NCBI GenBank assembly: GCA_934133165.1
Contig: CAKPAW010000001.1
Coordinates: 310,001-374,000 of the forward strand
Direction of reading: 5' to 3'
Source of the DNA: an uncultured Clostridia bacterium
GTDB taxonomy: Bacteria > Bacillota > Clostridia > TANB77 > CAG-508
Length of the DNA stretch: 64,000 nt
The translations under genes and the position numbers were made by a program. Under the pieces are notes generated by a model. It ran no database searches. It saw only the letters and a list, made by a program, of their open reading frames with translations, and was not told the DNA's origin. Below, piece after piece: positions 8,218 to 18,726 of this stretch. Position 1 is the stretch's first letter. Every line of letters starts with the position of its first letter.

Positions 8218-8766
8218 TTAAATTCCTATAAATACTTGTACGAATACTTTTCCATACACTTCACTATCTATAACACATATTCCAGTATAATCAAACTTTT
8301 CTTCTAATATATTTTCTCTATGTGATTTAGAATTTATCCAAGCCTCTACAGCCTTTTCTGCTGTAATATTTCCAGCCAGGTTTTCTCCTGCTATTTTGTA
8401 TTCCACTCCTTGTGATTCCATTAGCTCAAAAGGCGTACCTAATTTTGGAGAATTGTGTGCAAAATAATTATTATTTATTAAATCTTCTGCTTTTAATTTT
8501 GCAACCTTTTGTAAATTAGCTATTGGTTTTAGTTTTGTCAATCCATTTTGTTCCCTATATTTATTTATTAAATCTAATGTCTCTTGTTCTTCTTGAGATA
8601 AAACAACCTCTTCTTGTTCCATTTCAATTTCATACTTTATTTTATTATTATTTTCTTTTTCTCCCAATACTGCTGTTTGATATGTCGCAAATGAAATTGT
8701 TTCAATAAAAATAAAAGCCAAAAAAATAAATAAAATACCAAGCTTTCTCTTTGATATTTTCATCAT
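8218..8766 (-). CDS. Secreted CAP-domain (SCP/YkwD-like) protein
   Basis: A 182-residue exported protein: signal peptide/anchor (residues ~8-28), a ~35-residue linker, then a CAP domain (~58-181). Recognisable CAP motifs are LDLINKYREQNGL, the His in NYFAHNSP, GENLAGN with its Glu, and AVEAWINSKSHRENIL with the second His-Glu pair, so the conserved His/Glu cavity is intact. Bacterial YkwD-type proteins are found in the envelope or spore coat of Clostridia and Bacilli. Their activity is not settled. AAGGAG lies 5 bases before the first of two adjacent ATGs (8766; the second at 8763 has an 8-base spacer). It has its own consensus promoter. Confidence 0.88.
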   Translation of the reverse strand: MMKISKRKLGILFIFLAFIFIETISFATYQTAVLGEKENNNKIKYEIEMEQEEVVLSQEEQETLDLINKYREQNGLTKLKPIANLQKVAKLKAEDLINNNYFAHNSPKLGTPFELMESQGVEYKIAGENLAGNITAEKAVEAWINSKSHRENILEEKFDYTGICVIDSEVYGKVFVQVFIGI

Positions 8767-8873
8767 TTAAACTCCTTTTTATAAAAAATTCTTTTAAATT
8801 TTTATCTTAAGCTTGTATCTTATTATATTTTATCCCTTGTTTATTTTTTTATTCTCTCTTTAAACGCAATGAT

Positions 8874-8902
8874 ATTATAGCACATTTTATAAATTATGTC
8901 AA
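8874..8902 (-). promoter_or_regulatory. Full-consensus sigma-A promoter of the CAP-domain gene
   Basis: Leftward TTGACA (complement of 8897-8902), a 17-base spacer, TATAAT (complement of 8874-8879), and an extended -10 TG one base before the box. It begins 11 bases from the repeat element at 8913. Confidence 0.8.
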
Positions 8903-8912
8903 CTTTTAAAAA

Positions 8913-9202
8913 GGACATTTTTGGTCGGGTCAATTTTGTCTTTTACATAAAACATAAAACGTGACAATATTAAAATAAAAACATATCAATTTGAAAAAAA
9001 GCGGATTGAAAGTAAGTAAGCTAGAAATTATTAAGAAATTTGTGGAAAGAGTTCATTTTCCAAATGGAAGGGTGCCACAAATTTCGATTATAATTTCTGC
9101 GTAACTTAGCTTGAACGAGCATTTTTTGAAAATTTATATGTTTTTATTATATTATCTTTTAAAATTATGTAAAGGACAAAATTGACCCGTCCCCAAATGT
9201 CC
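8913..9202. repeat. Inverted-repeat element, copy A (MITE-like)
   Basis: One of three ~290-bp copies (others at 18727-19015 inverted and 44192-44480 same orientation). The ends are inverted repeats: the right end carries GACCCGTCCCCAAATGTCC, while the left end is decayed (TTGGTC instead of TGGGGAC). The interior is itself a long imperfect palindrome around TTCCAAATGGAA. No protein is encoded and I see no clear target-site duplication. Confidence 0.8.
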
Positions 9203-9213
9203 TCCCAGATGTC

Positions 9214-9255
9214 CTAAAAAATGCCAGTAAGGAACGTCCCTACTGACATTTTTAT
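9214..9255 (-). terminator. Terminator of the 3,066-residue giant gene
   Basis: Leftward, TGTCAGTAGGGA pairs with CCTTACTGGCA across a CGTT-type loop and is followed by TTTTTT. It is homologous to the terminator at 19130-19172. Confidence 0.8.
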
Positions 9256-9256
9256 T

Positions 9257-12200
9257 TTAGAAGTTAATATATTTATTTGGATCTATGCTATTTCCTGAGC
9301 CTGAATTATTACGTAATTCAAAGTGTAAGTGATGTCCTGTAGATGTTCCGTGGTTAGGGTCATCTTTTGCTCCACCTTCTAGTCCTACTACTTCTCCTTG
9401 TGTTACTGCTTGTCCTACTGCTACATCTATTTGTGATAAGTGTGCATAGAAACTATATATTGTTTCCCCATTTACAATATGTTTTATTTCTACGCAGTTA
9501 CCATATCCGCTTTGTACTCCTGAATATGTTACTTCACCATCTGCTACTGCTAAGATATTTCCATGATGTGCTCCTACTATGTCTAGTCCACTATGTGTTT
9601 TTATTTCTCCTGTTATTGGGTGCACCCTTGTTCCATACTCTGATGTTATTACATAGCTTCCTTCTAATGGTAATATCATATTTTCTGCTTTTGGATCTGT
9701 CCATATAACTTTTTGTGCCTTTTTACCGTAGTTTTCTTTTAATATATTTCTATCTAATTTGTTTACTATACCGTCTTCGTTCAAGTCATATTTTGCCATT
9801 TCTTCTTTGTTAGCATCAGTGATAGTTTCCCCATGTTTATCATTTAATGCTACCATATCGTCTAATTCTATTTCTCCTGACTCTACTACATCTCCAGCCA
9901 CTAATTTATAACTATCTAATGTTACTTCTTGGTCTATGCTTTCTATAAGTATGTCTTCTATGGTTATATTTAAATATCCTTCCTTCGATATTATTACTTT
10001 ATACGTATCTGGAACAACATATATTTCATAACTTCCATTTTGTTTTGTTTTTTCTTCATATTTTAGTTCATTGTCTTTATATACTTTAATATTAGCAGTG
10101 TGTATGTTGTTTACATTTTCTGTTGTAACTTTTCCTCTTATTATGGTTTCTGTTTTTGGTTCTTTTGTTACATCTATAATATATGCTCTTAATTTTTCAT
10201 TCTCTGCCTTTACCATAATTATTATTCTAGTATCTTCTTCTGTAATATTATATGTACCTGTTCCACTCACTATTGTTGCTGTTTCATCTTCTGGTACTGC
10301 ATTTATTTCCAAAGTATCCTGTCTTTGTGTTAAATGAAGAGAATATTGTGTTACATTTTTATCAAATTCAGGAGATAATATACCTACACTAGTTGTTAAA
10401 CTTTCTAAATAATTGTTATCAGATTTTTCTATTTCTACTTTAATTTTATAAGTAGTATTTCTTTCCCCATTATGACTTGTAACATCTATATTAAATACTC
10501 TTTCATTAGCAGTTAGATCCAAATCTCCTGATTTTACAACTATTGCATATTCATCTGTTGGAATAGCTATTACATTTTCTGCTTTTAGTATAGTTGTTCC
10601 TTTAGGAACTTTTAGCATATATTCTAATGTATTGCTATTAAATTCAGGAGTTATTTCATAGCCTGACACAGCAAGTTTTTCAAGTGTTGAGTCACTACTT
10701 TTTTCTCTTGTTATATAAATTGTATATGTTTGCGTTGTATAACCATCTGGTGCTATTGTTTTAATTTGGTATTTATTTAATTTTAATACTGACAATTCTA
10801 CACTTACATCTGGATATACTTTTGTGTCTTCATAAAACGGTAATGCTACAATTTCATTTTCTGTTAAAACAAACTTATCATTTGGCACAGTTAATGTATA
10901 TTCATATACATCACTATTAAATTCTTGATCTATTGTAAAAGATTTTACTGCTAAACTCTTTAATCTTGCATCATCTGTTCTTATTCTATTTATATTTACC
11001 TTATATGTCTTGGTATCACCATTTTCTGCTGTTACAATAATTTTTCTTACACTTTCACCATCTGGAACTTCTTGTTCTTCATTTCCTTTGACTGTTGCAA
11101 ATCTATCTTCTGTTAATACTTCAAATGATAATAAAGAATCTGCATTTCCTAATGTTAAATTATATTCTAACGTTCCATATGTAAAACTTGGATCTAACGT
11201 TCCAATACTTGGAATTAAATCAACTAAATCATTTACTGTTGATTTTACCCTATTTATATTTATTACATATGTTCTAGCACTTCCGTTTTCTGCTGTTACC
11301 TTTATTTCATGTGTGTTATCACCAGCTTGTATAGGTATATAACCTAATCCAGAAACTGTTGATAAAGTATTTTCTGCCTCTCCTATGAATTGCATTTTTG
11401 TAGTTCCTACTGGAACTATTATTTCGTAATTCATAGTTTCTTTATTAAAGTTTGGTGATAGTTCAACTGTATTTGAATTCACTTTTGCTGTTAATGTTTT
11501 TAAATAATTATTATCATTTTTCTTTCTTATTACTATAATAGTATAAGTTCTTGTAACTCCTATGCTAGATGTAACTTTAATTTCTACTTTATTTTCCCCA
11601 ACTTTTAAAGTATAATCTCCATTACCACTTATAGTTGCTTTGCTATCTTCTGGCTCTGCATCTATTTTTATTTGAGTTATATCATTGTCGACAGTTATAG
11701 CATAAGAATTTGTAGTTTTAACAAATGAAGGTGATAATTTTCCTTCTGATGGTAAAATATAACTTAAATAGTTATTGCTAGATATATTTCTATTTACTTG
11801 TATTGTATATATTTCTTTTTCTTTGCCATCGCTAGAAGTTACCTCTATTGTTACTTCATTATTTCCAATTATAAAGTTTTCATTGCCTTCTATTGTGTAT
11901 GTTGCATTTGGATCTAATGTTTCTATTATCATGTCTAAGCTTGTAATTTCATTATCTACACTTACAAAATATGAATTTGTATTTTGATTAAATGTTGGTA
12001 CTATTTCATAATTTTTAACTTGTAATTTTGATAATTTTGCACTTACCGCTGTTTTTCTTTTTACATTTATTGTATATATATTCTTATTGCCATTTGCAGC
12101 AGTAACAATTATATCTATCTTATTTTTACCTACAATTAAATTGTAATTTCCATTGCCTGTTACAAATGCCTCACTAGCTTCTGCATAACCTAACACATTT

Positions 12201-15200
12201 ACATTTTCTATGTCATATTCAACTTCTATATTATATTCATTAATTAGTTTATCAAATTTTGGCGTTAATGTACATTGTGATATGTTTAATTCTGATAAAT
12301 AAGCATTATCTGATAGCCCTTTATTTATAACAACTGTATATGTTTTTGTTTTTCCAGACTCTGAACTAACAACAATCTCGAAAATGTTTTTACCTTCTTC
12401 TAATTTAGCAATTCCTATTCCAGATACCACAGCATTTTCATCATCTGCCACTGCATCTATATAAACTGATTCAACATCATCTGAAACATTAGTATTATAT
12501 AACAATACACTTTTATTAAATTTTGGTGTTATTTCATATCCATTTACTGCTAAATATGCTAAGTTATTATTATCTGAACCTGTCCTTGTAACTTTTAAAA
12601 TATAATTTTTGGTAGTTACTCCATCTGGTGCAGTTACCTTTATAACAATTTGATTTGTTCCCTTTTGTAAATTTTCATTACCTATTATTTCATATGTTGC
12701 ATCCGCTTCTTCTGTTGTTATATACATTGTAAGCTCACTTATTTTTGTTTCTAATGTATAGAAGGTTATATCTTTATTAAACTTTGGTGATATTACATGG
12801 TTTTGAATAATTAAACTAAATAAATTTGCATTTGTAGATTTTGCCCTATTTATTTTTACTTGATATACTTTTTCTTCATTGTTTGTTGAAGTTACTTTTA
12901 TAGTAACTATATTTAATCCAACAGTTAGAGTATATTCTCCTGTTCCTGTAATAGTTGCTGTATTATCTAATGATTTTGCACTCACAGTAATTTTTTCTTC
13001 TTCGTAAGGTAAGTTTACCTCATATACCAATGTATTTGCTTCAAATGATGGCGTTAATACTCCTTTATCTACAGTTAATTCAATTAAATCACAACGTTTT
13101 TCTATATCTGGTTGTCTATAAACAATTATATTATATTCTTTTTTAGTCAATCCATCTGAAGCTGTAACTTCTATAGTAACTTTATTTTCCCCATAAGAAA
13201 AATCACTATTATTTAGTATTTTATATGTTGCCTCTGGATCTTCTGTTTGTATATCTAATGTTAAACTTTGTATATCCTCTTGCACCTTTAAATGATATTC
13301 TGTGATTGTTTTTTCAAAGTTTTCGTACAATTCTCCTTCATTTGCAAATATATATTTTAAATAAGCATTATCAGATTTTAGTCTATTTACAATTACTTTA
13401 TAATTTCTAGTTGTTCCATCTTCTGCAGTCACTACTAAATTAATTTCATTTTTGCCAATTTCTAGATTGTACTTTCCATCTCCTACTACTTTAGTAGTCG
13501 CTACCTCTGGAATACCTTTTAATGTTATTTCATCTATCTCATTTCTAACATTTATTTCGTATGTGTTAGCATCTATCTTTGTAACTATCTGATCTTTATC
13601 ATTCTCTATTCTTGATAAATTTATATTAGAGTTCTTCTTTCTTATAATATTTAGTTCATAAGTTTTAATATCTCCGTTTTCTGCTTGTACTGTTAATGTT
13701 ACTAAATTGCTACCTACTTCTAATGCGTAAACACCTTCTCCAGTAATTATACTTGATGAATCCTCTTTTACTCCTGTAACTTTTAATGTTTCTATTTCAT
13801 TTTCAACTTCTATAGTATACTCTAATATTTCTTTATTAAATACTGGACTTAATTTTCCATTACTTGTTATTATATTTTTTAAGTAGTTATTATCTGATGA
13901 TTCTTTCATTACTTTTATTATATAATCTCTTTGTTCCCCATTTTCCGCTGTAACTCTTATTGTAACAAAATTAATTCCTGTTAGGAAGTTGTTGTTATTT
14001 AATACTTTATATTTTGCTGTTTTATCTTCTGTTTGCACTATAAGAGGCAATGTTTTAGTATTTGCTGGAACTGTTATTTCATATTCAGTATTTAATTTAT
14101 CAAAAGATTGACTAAACTCACCTAGCGTTGTTGTTAATTGTTTTAAGTAATTGTTACTTGATTGAGCTCTATTTATATTTATAGTATATTTTCCAAAAGA
14201 ACCATCTTCTGCCTTTACATTTATTACATAAGTATTTGTTCCTGTTTTTAGTTTCTTTTCTCCTGCTCCTGTAATAGTAGATGTACTATCCTCTGGTATA
14301 GCTTCTATAGTAACACTTTCTACTTCATTTGAAACTGTAACTATATATGTATCCAATACTTTATTATATGTTGGATCCATTGTTAGTTCTTCTTCACCAT
14401 TTTTTACTTTTAATGATGATAAAAATACATTTCCACTTTGTTTTCTATATGCATGTATAATGTATACTAATTGCTCTCCATTTGGAGCAATAACTATTAC
14501 ATATATATCATTTAATCCTACTTTTAGTTTTTTATTTCCTTCTATTATAGGTGTTATTTCTTTCATTTCTGGTATAGCTGTGATATCTAAAGAAGTTACA
14601 TCATTTTCTACTTCTATAAAATATTCTAAGACATCTTGGTCAAAATTTAAATCTGTTTCAACATTATTTATAGTTAGGCTTTCTAATAAGCAGTTTCCAC
14701 TCATATCTCTTGTTATATGGTAGATATATGTTTCTGTGTTTTTTCCATCTTCTGATATAACATCTATCTTTATATTGTTTTCTCCAGCTTGTAATTCTAT
14801 AGTTCCATCTCCCACAACTGTTTGATATTTATGACCTTTTTCTACATTAAATGTCAATTTTTTTATTCTGCTTGGAACTATCATAGAGTATTCATGGACA
14901 TCTGGATTAAATTCTTTAGGTTCTAAAACTCCATAAATTGGATTTACATTTATAATAGACTCTATTAATCCATCTATTGTAATATTTAATGGCTTAGAAT
15001 TATTAGATGCTTCTCTTATAGTTTTTATTTTATATATTTTTTCGTCTCCACTTTCTGCTGTTACTTTCAAATTAATAGTATTCTCTCCTGCTGTAACATC
15101 ATAAGTTCCATTGCCTTCTATACTTGCTTTAATATCGTCTACAACTCCATAAATTGTAACATCTGTATCTTCTGCATCTAGTGTTATTGTATACTCAGAT

Positions 15201-17191
15201 ACATCATAACTTACTTCTGGTTCTAATGTTCCTTTATTTATTTGAATTTCTTTTAGTAAATTATTTTGCGATGGATCTTCTAGTAATGTTATTCTTGCAT
15301 AACCATCTGCATTATTTCCTGATACATAATTCCCTTGTGGATTTGGCATTTGTACATAATTTTGCCTTGTACTTGACCATTCATAACCTTCTCCATCTAC
15401 CATAATAGTATCTTTAAATACCATTCCTGAAACATGTGAGTTACTTCCTTTTGGTTTTCCATTTTCATCTGTCGAATTACAACCTTCATGTCCTGAAATA
15501 TATGATGAACCGCCTGCACCTGCAGAAGCTCCACTAATATTATTAGTTGTTCCTCCATAATAACCTGAACCTCCGCCTCCAACACCATCATTGTCAGCAA
15601 TTCCCCATGCATCTTTTCCTATTCCTAGTGCATAGCCAGATGTTTGTGTTCCAGCTGGGCTCTTAGAATAATATGATATTCCATTTATTCCTCCACCAGA
15701 TCCTGCTTTGTACGACCAAGAAGCTCCTCCTCCTGCTCCGGCAACCATTATTCTAGAATATAAACTATTTAAGTCATTCCAATTACCATTTATTAATCTA
15801 AAGTCTGTGGCACCTCCGCCACCACCTGATGTTTCATCATCTCTATTGTCCCATGTACCAAGGCCTCCACCATTCCAACCACCAGGTGAATTCTTTCCAA
15901 CTACAGCATCTGTTCCTTTTCCACCTACATATACATATATAACGTCACCTTCATTTAATCTAAGAATTCCTGAGGTATAGCCTCCATTTCCTGGAGTTCC
16001 CCCTAATCTACCTTGTATTCTAGACTTTCCTCCTCTTGCTCCCCATGCTTCAAATTTATAAAATCCTGCTGCTGGTGCTATAAATGTTTGATATTCTCCC
16101 GTATATGAGAAATCATATGTTTGTTCTCCTAAGTTTTCTCCCTTAGTTACTACTATAGTATATACTGTATCTTCTACTCCTTCTCTTGAAACAGTTATAG
16201 TTACAGTATTTTTACCTTCTTTTATATAACCTGCTCCTTTTACTACTACTTTTGCATTATCATCATATGGCTGTGCTATAATTTCTAATGAAACTACTCC
16301 AGAAGTAACTTTATATTCATAATTTAATTTATCACTTTCAAATAATTGTGCAAATTCTTGATTTTTTATATCTAAAAATTTCAACTTTGTATTTGGTTGT
16401 TTATTTAATATTAAGTTATATTCTGTTGTACTCTTCCCATCCTCCGATATTACTTGTATTGTTCGTATTGTACTAGAAGTTTTAGTTTCAACTTCTCCAT
16501 CTCCTATAACAGTTTGTCCTGGAAATTTTTTTATTCCTTCTATAATTGTATTTTCTTCTATGTTGTATGGTAATATCACATCATATCTTAATTTTTTTTC
16601 GTTATAATTTTCTACATTTACTCCAGCTACTTTTATATTTTTTAAATAGCTATCTGAGGAAGCCCCTCTTACAAAATGTAAAGTATACGTATATTCTATT
16701 CCTTCTATAGTTTTTGTTTTTATTTGTTTAATTGTTTCTCCAGCTATTGTTTCTACTTGTTGATTTAATCCACCTTCTACTTTTATATCATCACTTGTAG
16801 TTGTTATGGAAATTGTCGGATATGCCTGTTCTTTATCTAATTCTATATAATAATCACTTTCTTCCGGATTAAATTCTTTTGTCATAGTTCCTATATCTGT
16901 AGCAATGTTAGATATTGGATAATTTTCTTCTATAAAGCTTAAAGGTGTTATTGTAGCTTTACTTGTTTCAGTTGCACCTGTTGTTAGTTCTGTGTTTGTA
17001 AATATTTTTCCAGAATAATGATATGAATCTGATAATTGTGTATATTTTTGCACTTTTGGTGTAATATCAGTTTGTGAATTAACAGCAATACAGCCTTCAT
17101 GTCCAGATACATATCCAGAACCACCAGCTCCTCCTGATGCTTTAGATGTATCGCTCATATATCCTCCCCAGTAACCACCTCCGGCCACCAC
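9257..17191 (-). CDS. Giant surface protein, C-terminal frame: Gly-rich, cadherin-like repeats, dockerin-like, M23 peptidase
   Basis: This frame continues the frame at 17142-18458 after a +1 shift at 17183. Joined, they give 3,066 residues. In joined numbering it completes the first glycine-rich domain (~246-456) and carries cadherin-like beta-sandwich repeats (~500-770), a second glycine-rich domain (~783-1060) and about twenty more cadherin-like repeats of ~80 residues (~1070-2773). A carboxypeptidase-regulatory/CnaB-like domain follows (~2776-2853), then a dockerin-like pair of loops (DLNEDGIVNKLD) and a C-terminal M23 LytM-type peptidase (~2923-3066; THSGLD and GHHLHFE supply zinc ligands). 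M23 enzymes cut peptidoglycan cross-bridges. The last ~150 residues are identical to those of the 8,260-residue neighbour. A GTG near 17189 lacks a ribosome site, so I do not treat it as an independent gene. Confidence 0.8.
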   Translation of the reverse strand: MVAGGGYWGGYMSDTSKASGGAGGSGYVSGHEGCIAVNSQTDITPKVQKYTQLSDSYHYSGKIFTNTELTTGATETSKATITPLSFIEENYPISNIATDIGTMTKEFNPEESDYYIELDKEQAYPTISITTTSDDIKVEGGLNQQVETIAGETIKQIKTKTIEGIEYTYTLHFVRGASSDSYLKNIKVAGVNVENYNEKKLRYDVILPYNIEENTIIEGIKKFPGQTVIGDGEVETKTSSTIRTIQVISEDGKSTTEYNLILNKQPNTKLKFLDIKNQEFAQLFESDKLNYEYKVTSGVVSLEIIAQPYDDNAKVVVKGAGYIKEGKNTVTITVSREGVEDTVYTIVVTKGENLGEQTYDFSYTGEYQTFIAPAAGFYKFEAWGARGGKSRIQGRLGGTPGNGGYTSGILRLNEGDVIYVYVGGKGTDAVVGKNSPGGWNGGGLGTWDNRDDETSGGGGGATDFRLINGNWNDLNSLYSRIMVAGAGGGASWSYKAGSGGGINGISYYSKSPAGTQTSGYALGIGKDAWGIADNDGVGGGGSGYYGGTTNNISGASAGAGGSSYISGHEGCNSTDENGKPKGSNSHVSGMVFKDTIMVDGEGYEWSSTRQNYVQMPNPQGNYVSGNNADGYARITLLEDPSQNNLLKEIQINKGTLEPEVSYDVSEYTITLDAEDTDVTIYGVVDDIKASIEGNGTYDVTAGENTINLKVTAESGDEKIYKIKTIREASNNSKPLNITIDGLIESIINVNPIYGVLEPKEFNPDVHEYSMIVPSRIKKLTFNVEKGHKYQTVVGDGTIELQAGENNIKIDVISEDGKNTETYIYHITRDMSGNCLLESLTINNVETDLNFDQDVLEYFIEVENDVTSLDITAIPEMKEITPIIEGNKKLKVGLNDIYVIVIAPNGEQLVYIIHAYRKQSGNVFLSSLKVKNGEEELTMDPTYNKVLDTYIVTVSNEVESVTIEAIPEDSTSTITGAGEKKLKTGTNTYVINVKAEDGSFGKYTININRAQSSNNYLKQLTTTLGEFSQSFDKLNTEYEITVPANTKTLPLIVQTEDKTAKYKVLNNNNFLTGINFVTIRVTAENGEQRDYIIKVMKESSDNNYLKNIITSNGKLSPVFNKEILEYTIEVENEIETLKVTGVKEDSSSIITGEGVYALEVGSNLVTLTVQAENGDIKTYELNIIRKKNSNINLSRIENDKDQIVTKIDANTYEINVRNEIDEITLKGIPEVATTKVVGDGKYNLEIGKNEINLVVTAEDGTTRNYKVIVNRLKSDNAYLKYIFANEGELYENFEKTITEYHLKVQEDIQSLTLDIQTEDPEATYKILNNSDFSYGENKVTIEVTASDGLTKKEYNIIVYRQPDIEKRCDLIELTVDKGVLTPSFEANTLVYEVNLPYEEEKITVSAKSLDNTATITGTGEYTLTVGLNIVTIKVTSTNNEEKVYQVKINRAKSTNANLFSLIIQNHVISPKFNKDITFYTLETKISELTMYITTEEADATYEIIGNENLQKGTNQIVIKVTAPDGVTTKNYILKVTRTGSDNNNLAYLAVNGYEITPKFNKSVLLYNTNVSDDVESVYIDAVADDENAVVSGIGIAKLEEGKNIFEIVVSSESGKTKTYTVVINKGLSDNAYLSELNISQCTLTPKFDKLINEYNIEVEYDIENVNVLGYAEASEAFVTGNGNYNLIVGKNKIDIIVTAANGNKNIYTINVKRKTAVSAKLSKLQVKNYEIVPTFNQNTNSYFVSVDNEITSLDMIIETLDPNATYTIEGNENFIIGNNEVTIEVTSSDGKEKEIYTIQVNRNISSNNYLSYILPSEGKLSPSFVKTTNSYAITVDNDITQIKIDAEPEDSKATISGNGDYTLKVGENKVEIKVTSSIGVTRTYTIIVIRKKNDNNYLKTLTAKVNSNTVELSPNFNKETMNYEIIVPVGTTKMQFIGEAENTLSTVSGLGYIPIQAGDNTHEIKVTAENGSARTYVININRVKSTVNDLVDLIPSIGTLDPSFTYGTLEYNLTLGNADSLLSFEVLTEDRFATVKGNEEQEVPDGESVRKIIVTAENGDTKTYKVNINRIRTDDARLKSLAVKSFTIDQEFNSDVYEYTLTVPNDKFVLTENEIVALPFYEDTKVYPDVSVELSVLKLNKYQIKTIAPDGYTTQTYTIYITREKSSDSTLEKLAVSGYEITPEFNSNTLEYMLKVPKGTTILKAENVIAIPTDEYAIVVKSGDLDLTANERVFNIDVTSHNGERNTTYKIKVEIEKSDNNYLESLTTSVGILSPEFDKNVTQYSLHLTQRQDTLEINAVPEDETATIVSGTGTYNITEEDTRIIIMVKAENEKLRAYIIDVTKEPKTETIIRGKVTTENVNNIHTANIKVYKDNELKYEEKTKQNGSYEIYVVPDTYKVIISKEGYLNITIEDILIESIDQEVTLDSYKLVAGDVVESGEIELDDMVALNDKHGETITDANKEEMAKYDLNEDGIVNKLDRNILKENYGKKAQKVIWTDPKAENMILPLEGSYVITSEYGTRVHPITGEIKTHSGLDIVGAHHGNILAVADGEVTYSGVQSGYGNCVEIKHIVNGETIYSFYAHLSQIDVAVGQAVTQGEVVGLEGGAKDDPNHGTSTGHHLHFELRNNSGSGNSIDPNKYINF

Positions 17192-18458
17192 CTACTCCAT
17201 CACTATCTGCTATTCCTGAGGCATTTTGTCCTATTCCAAATGCATATCCAGAAATTTGTGTACCTGCCTTTGCTCTTGTACCATTTTCTCCTGAAATTCC
17301 TCCACCAGAACCTGCTCTATATGTCCAAGAGGCACCACCACCTCCTCCAGCAACAATAATTCTAGATGCTAAGCTCTTTGTTTCATTCCAGTTTCCACTT
17401 ATTAATCGAATATCTGTAGCGCCACCACCAGAACCTGAAGTTTCATTATCACTATGATCCCATGTACCAAGCCCTCCACCATTCCATGTTGCTGCTGAAT
17501 CTTTTTTTACCACAGCATCTATGCCTTGTTGACCTACATAAACATAGTATTTTTCTCCTTTTTTTAGTAGAATTTCTCCTTTTGCATATCCACCTTTTCC
17601 TGGTGTTCCTCCTAAAGAGCCATCTATTCTCGACTTTCCTCCTCTTGCTCCCCAACATTCAAACCTATACATTCCAGAATATGGTGCAATAAATTCTTGA
17701 TAACCACCTGAATAGTTATAATTATTTACATCTACTGTTTTTTTACAAGTTATTGTATAAATTCTTTCTTCTTCAATATTTGGATTTGTAACTTTTATTG
17801 TAATTATACTATTTTCACTAACACTTTCATTTCCTTGAATTGTAACAATTGATTCTTTGTCATATGGTATTGCATGTACTTTTAATGAATTTGTATTTTC
17901 TACAATATTTACTATATAATCTAATGTTTTTTCACTAAATTCTGGATTTATTGCAAATGAATTTATCGCAATATTTTTTAAATATGTACTATGTTCTTTT
18001 TCTAAGTTTATTGTATATTTATTTTGAACTATTTTATTTTTTGAAATAACATCAAAATTAATTATTTTACTATTACTTTGCAATATATAATTGCTATCAC
18101 CAATTATGTTTTGACCTTCATCTATTTTTATATACTCTATTTGTAACTCATCTTCAATATTATATGGTAATTTTATATCATAGCTATATTTATTTTTTGC
18201 AAAGATATATTCTTGCCCATTAATTCTTATTCCATTTAAATCTGCACAATCCGATAAATTTTCTATTTCGTTACTTTCAGTTTCTGCATCTGCAAATAAA
18301 CGATTTTTACTTTGAGTAATCAACTTTTCTATATCATTAGGCATAGAAATACCCGTTAGTTTTATTATTGCTAACGTTGCTGTAACTATTGCTACACTTT
18401 CAAGTGTAGCCAATAATTCTTTTTTCAATTTTGTCTTGTACTTCTTGCTTAATTTCAA
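17142..18458 (-). CDS. Giant surface protein, N-terminal frame (anchor, cadherin-like, Gly-rich)
   Basis: N-terminal part of the same protein. It starts at a TTG (18458) with AGGAG about 9 bases upstream. The head MKLSKKYKTKLKK resembles MKYSRKYVNRIKK of the 8,260-residue paralogue, which supports the non-ATG start. Residues ~15-36 form the export/anchor segment. Two cadherin-like sandwiches (~75-240) follow, then a glycine-rich domain (from ~246, WGARGGKSRIDGSLGG..., SGGGATDIRL). The frame runs into CGG at 17181-17183 after GDGVGGG and ends 15 codons later. Skipping one C restores GGGYWGGYM...GGSGYVSGHEGC, matching the second glycine-rich domain of the same protein (GGGSGYYGG...GSSYISGHEGC). 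That internal paralogue makes the frame repair very secure. Confidence 0.8.
   Translation of the reverse strand: MKLSKKYKTKLKKELLATLESVAIVTATLAIIKLTGISMPNDIEKLITQSKNRLFADAETESNEIENLSDCADLNGIRINGQEYIFAKNKYSYDIKLPYNIEDELQIEYIKIDEGQNIIGDSNYILQSNSKIINFDVISKNKIVQNKYTINLEKEHSTYLKNIAINSFAINPEFSEKTLDYIVNIVENTNSLKVHAIPYDKESIVTIQGNESVSENSIITIKVTNPNIEEERIYTITCKKTVDVNNYNYSGGYQEFIAPYSGMYRFECWGARGGKSRIDGSLGGTPGKGGYAKGEILLKKGEKYYVYVGQQGIDAVVKKDSAATWNGGGLGTWDHSDNETSGSGGGATDIRLISGNWNETKSLASRIIVAGGGGGASWTYRAGSGGGISGENGTRAKAGTQISGYAFGIGQNASGIADSDGVGGGRRWLLGRIYERYI
17180..17183 (-). other. Candidate +1 recoding site CGGA in the glycine-rich domain
   Basis: Leftward GGT GGT GGC CGG AGG. Reading GGC, skipping C17183, then GGA GGT GGT TAC TGG continues the domain. 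The second domain copy has GGC GGA GGT with no extra C (near 15570). Confidence 0.75.
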
Positions 18459-18627
18459 ACTCTTACTCTCCTTTTATTTTTTCTCATTTCTCTATCAATG
18501 CTATATATAAATTAAATAAATAAAATATATATTATTTATAAATTAATATATATAATTATCTATAACTTATTTAATCTTTTCAACTATAATATTTCTTATA
18601 TTACAAGCATTTAACTATACATTTATA

Positions 18628-18720
18628 TACGGAAAAAAACACTTTGCGCTTGCAAAATGCTATTTTATCTTTTATTTTAAATTTTTGTAACAAACTTCGA
18701 CTCTTTAGGATTTTTTCTTA
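18628..18720 (-). promoter_or_regulatory. Conserved 93-nt leader, copy 1
   Basis: Aligns without a gap to 44068-44160 upstream of the other giant gene (about 69 of 93 positions identical). Leftward it carries TAAGAAAAA, AGTCGAA, a TAAAAGATAAAA stretch, then a weak hairpin (GCATTTT/AAAGTGT) running into T7 and CCGTA. It ends 170 bases before the TTG start. An attenuator, RNA switch or promoter region is possible. I recognise no known riboswitch. Confidence 0.55.
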
Positions 18721-18726
18721 GGGAAA

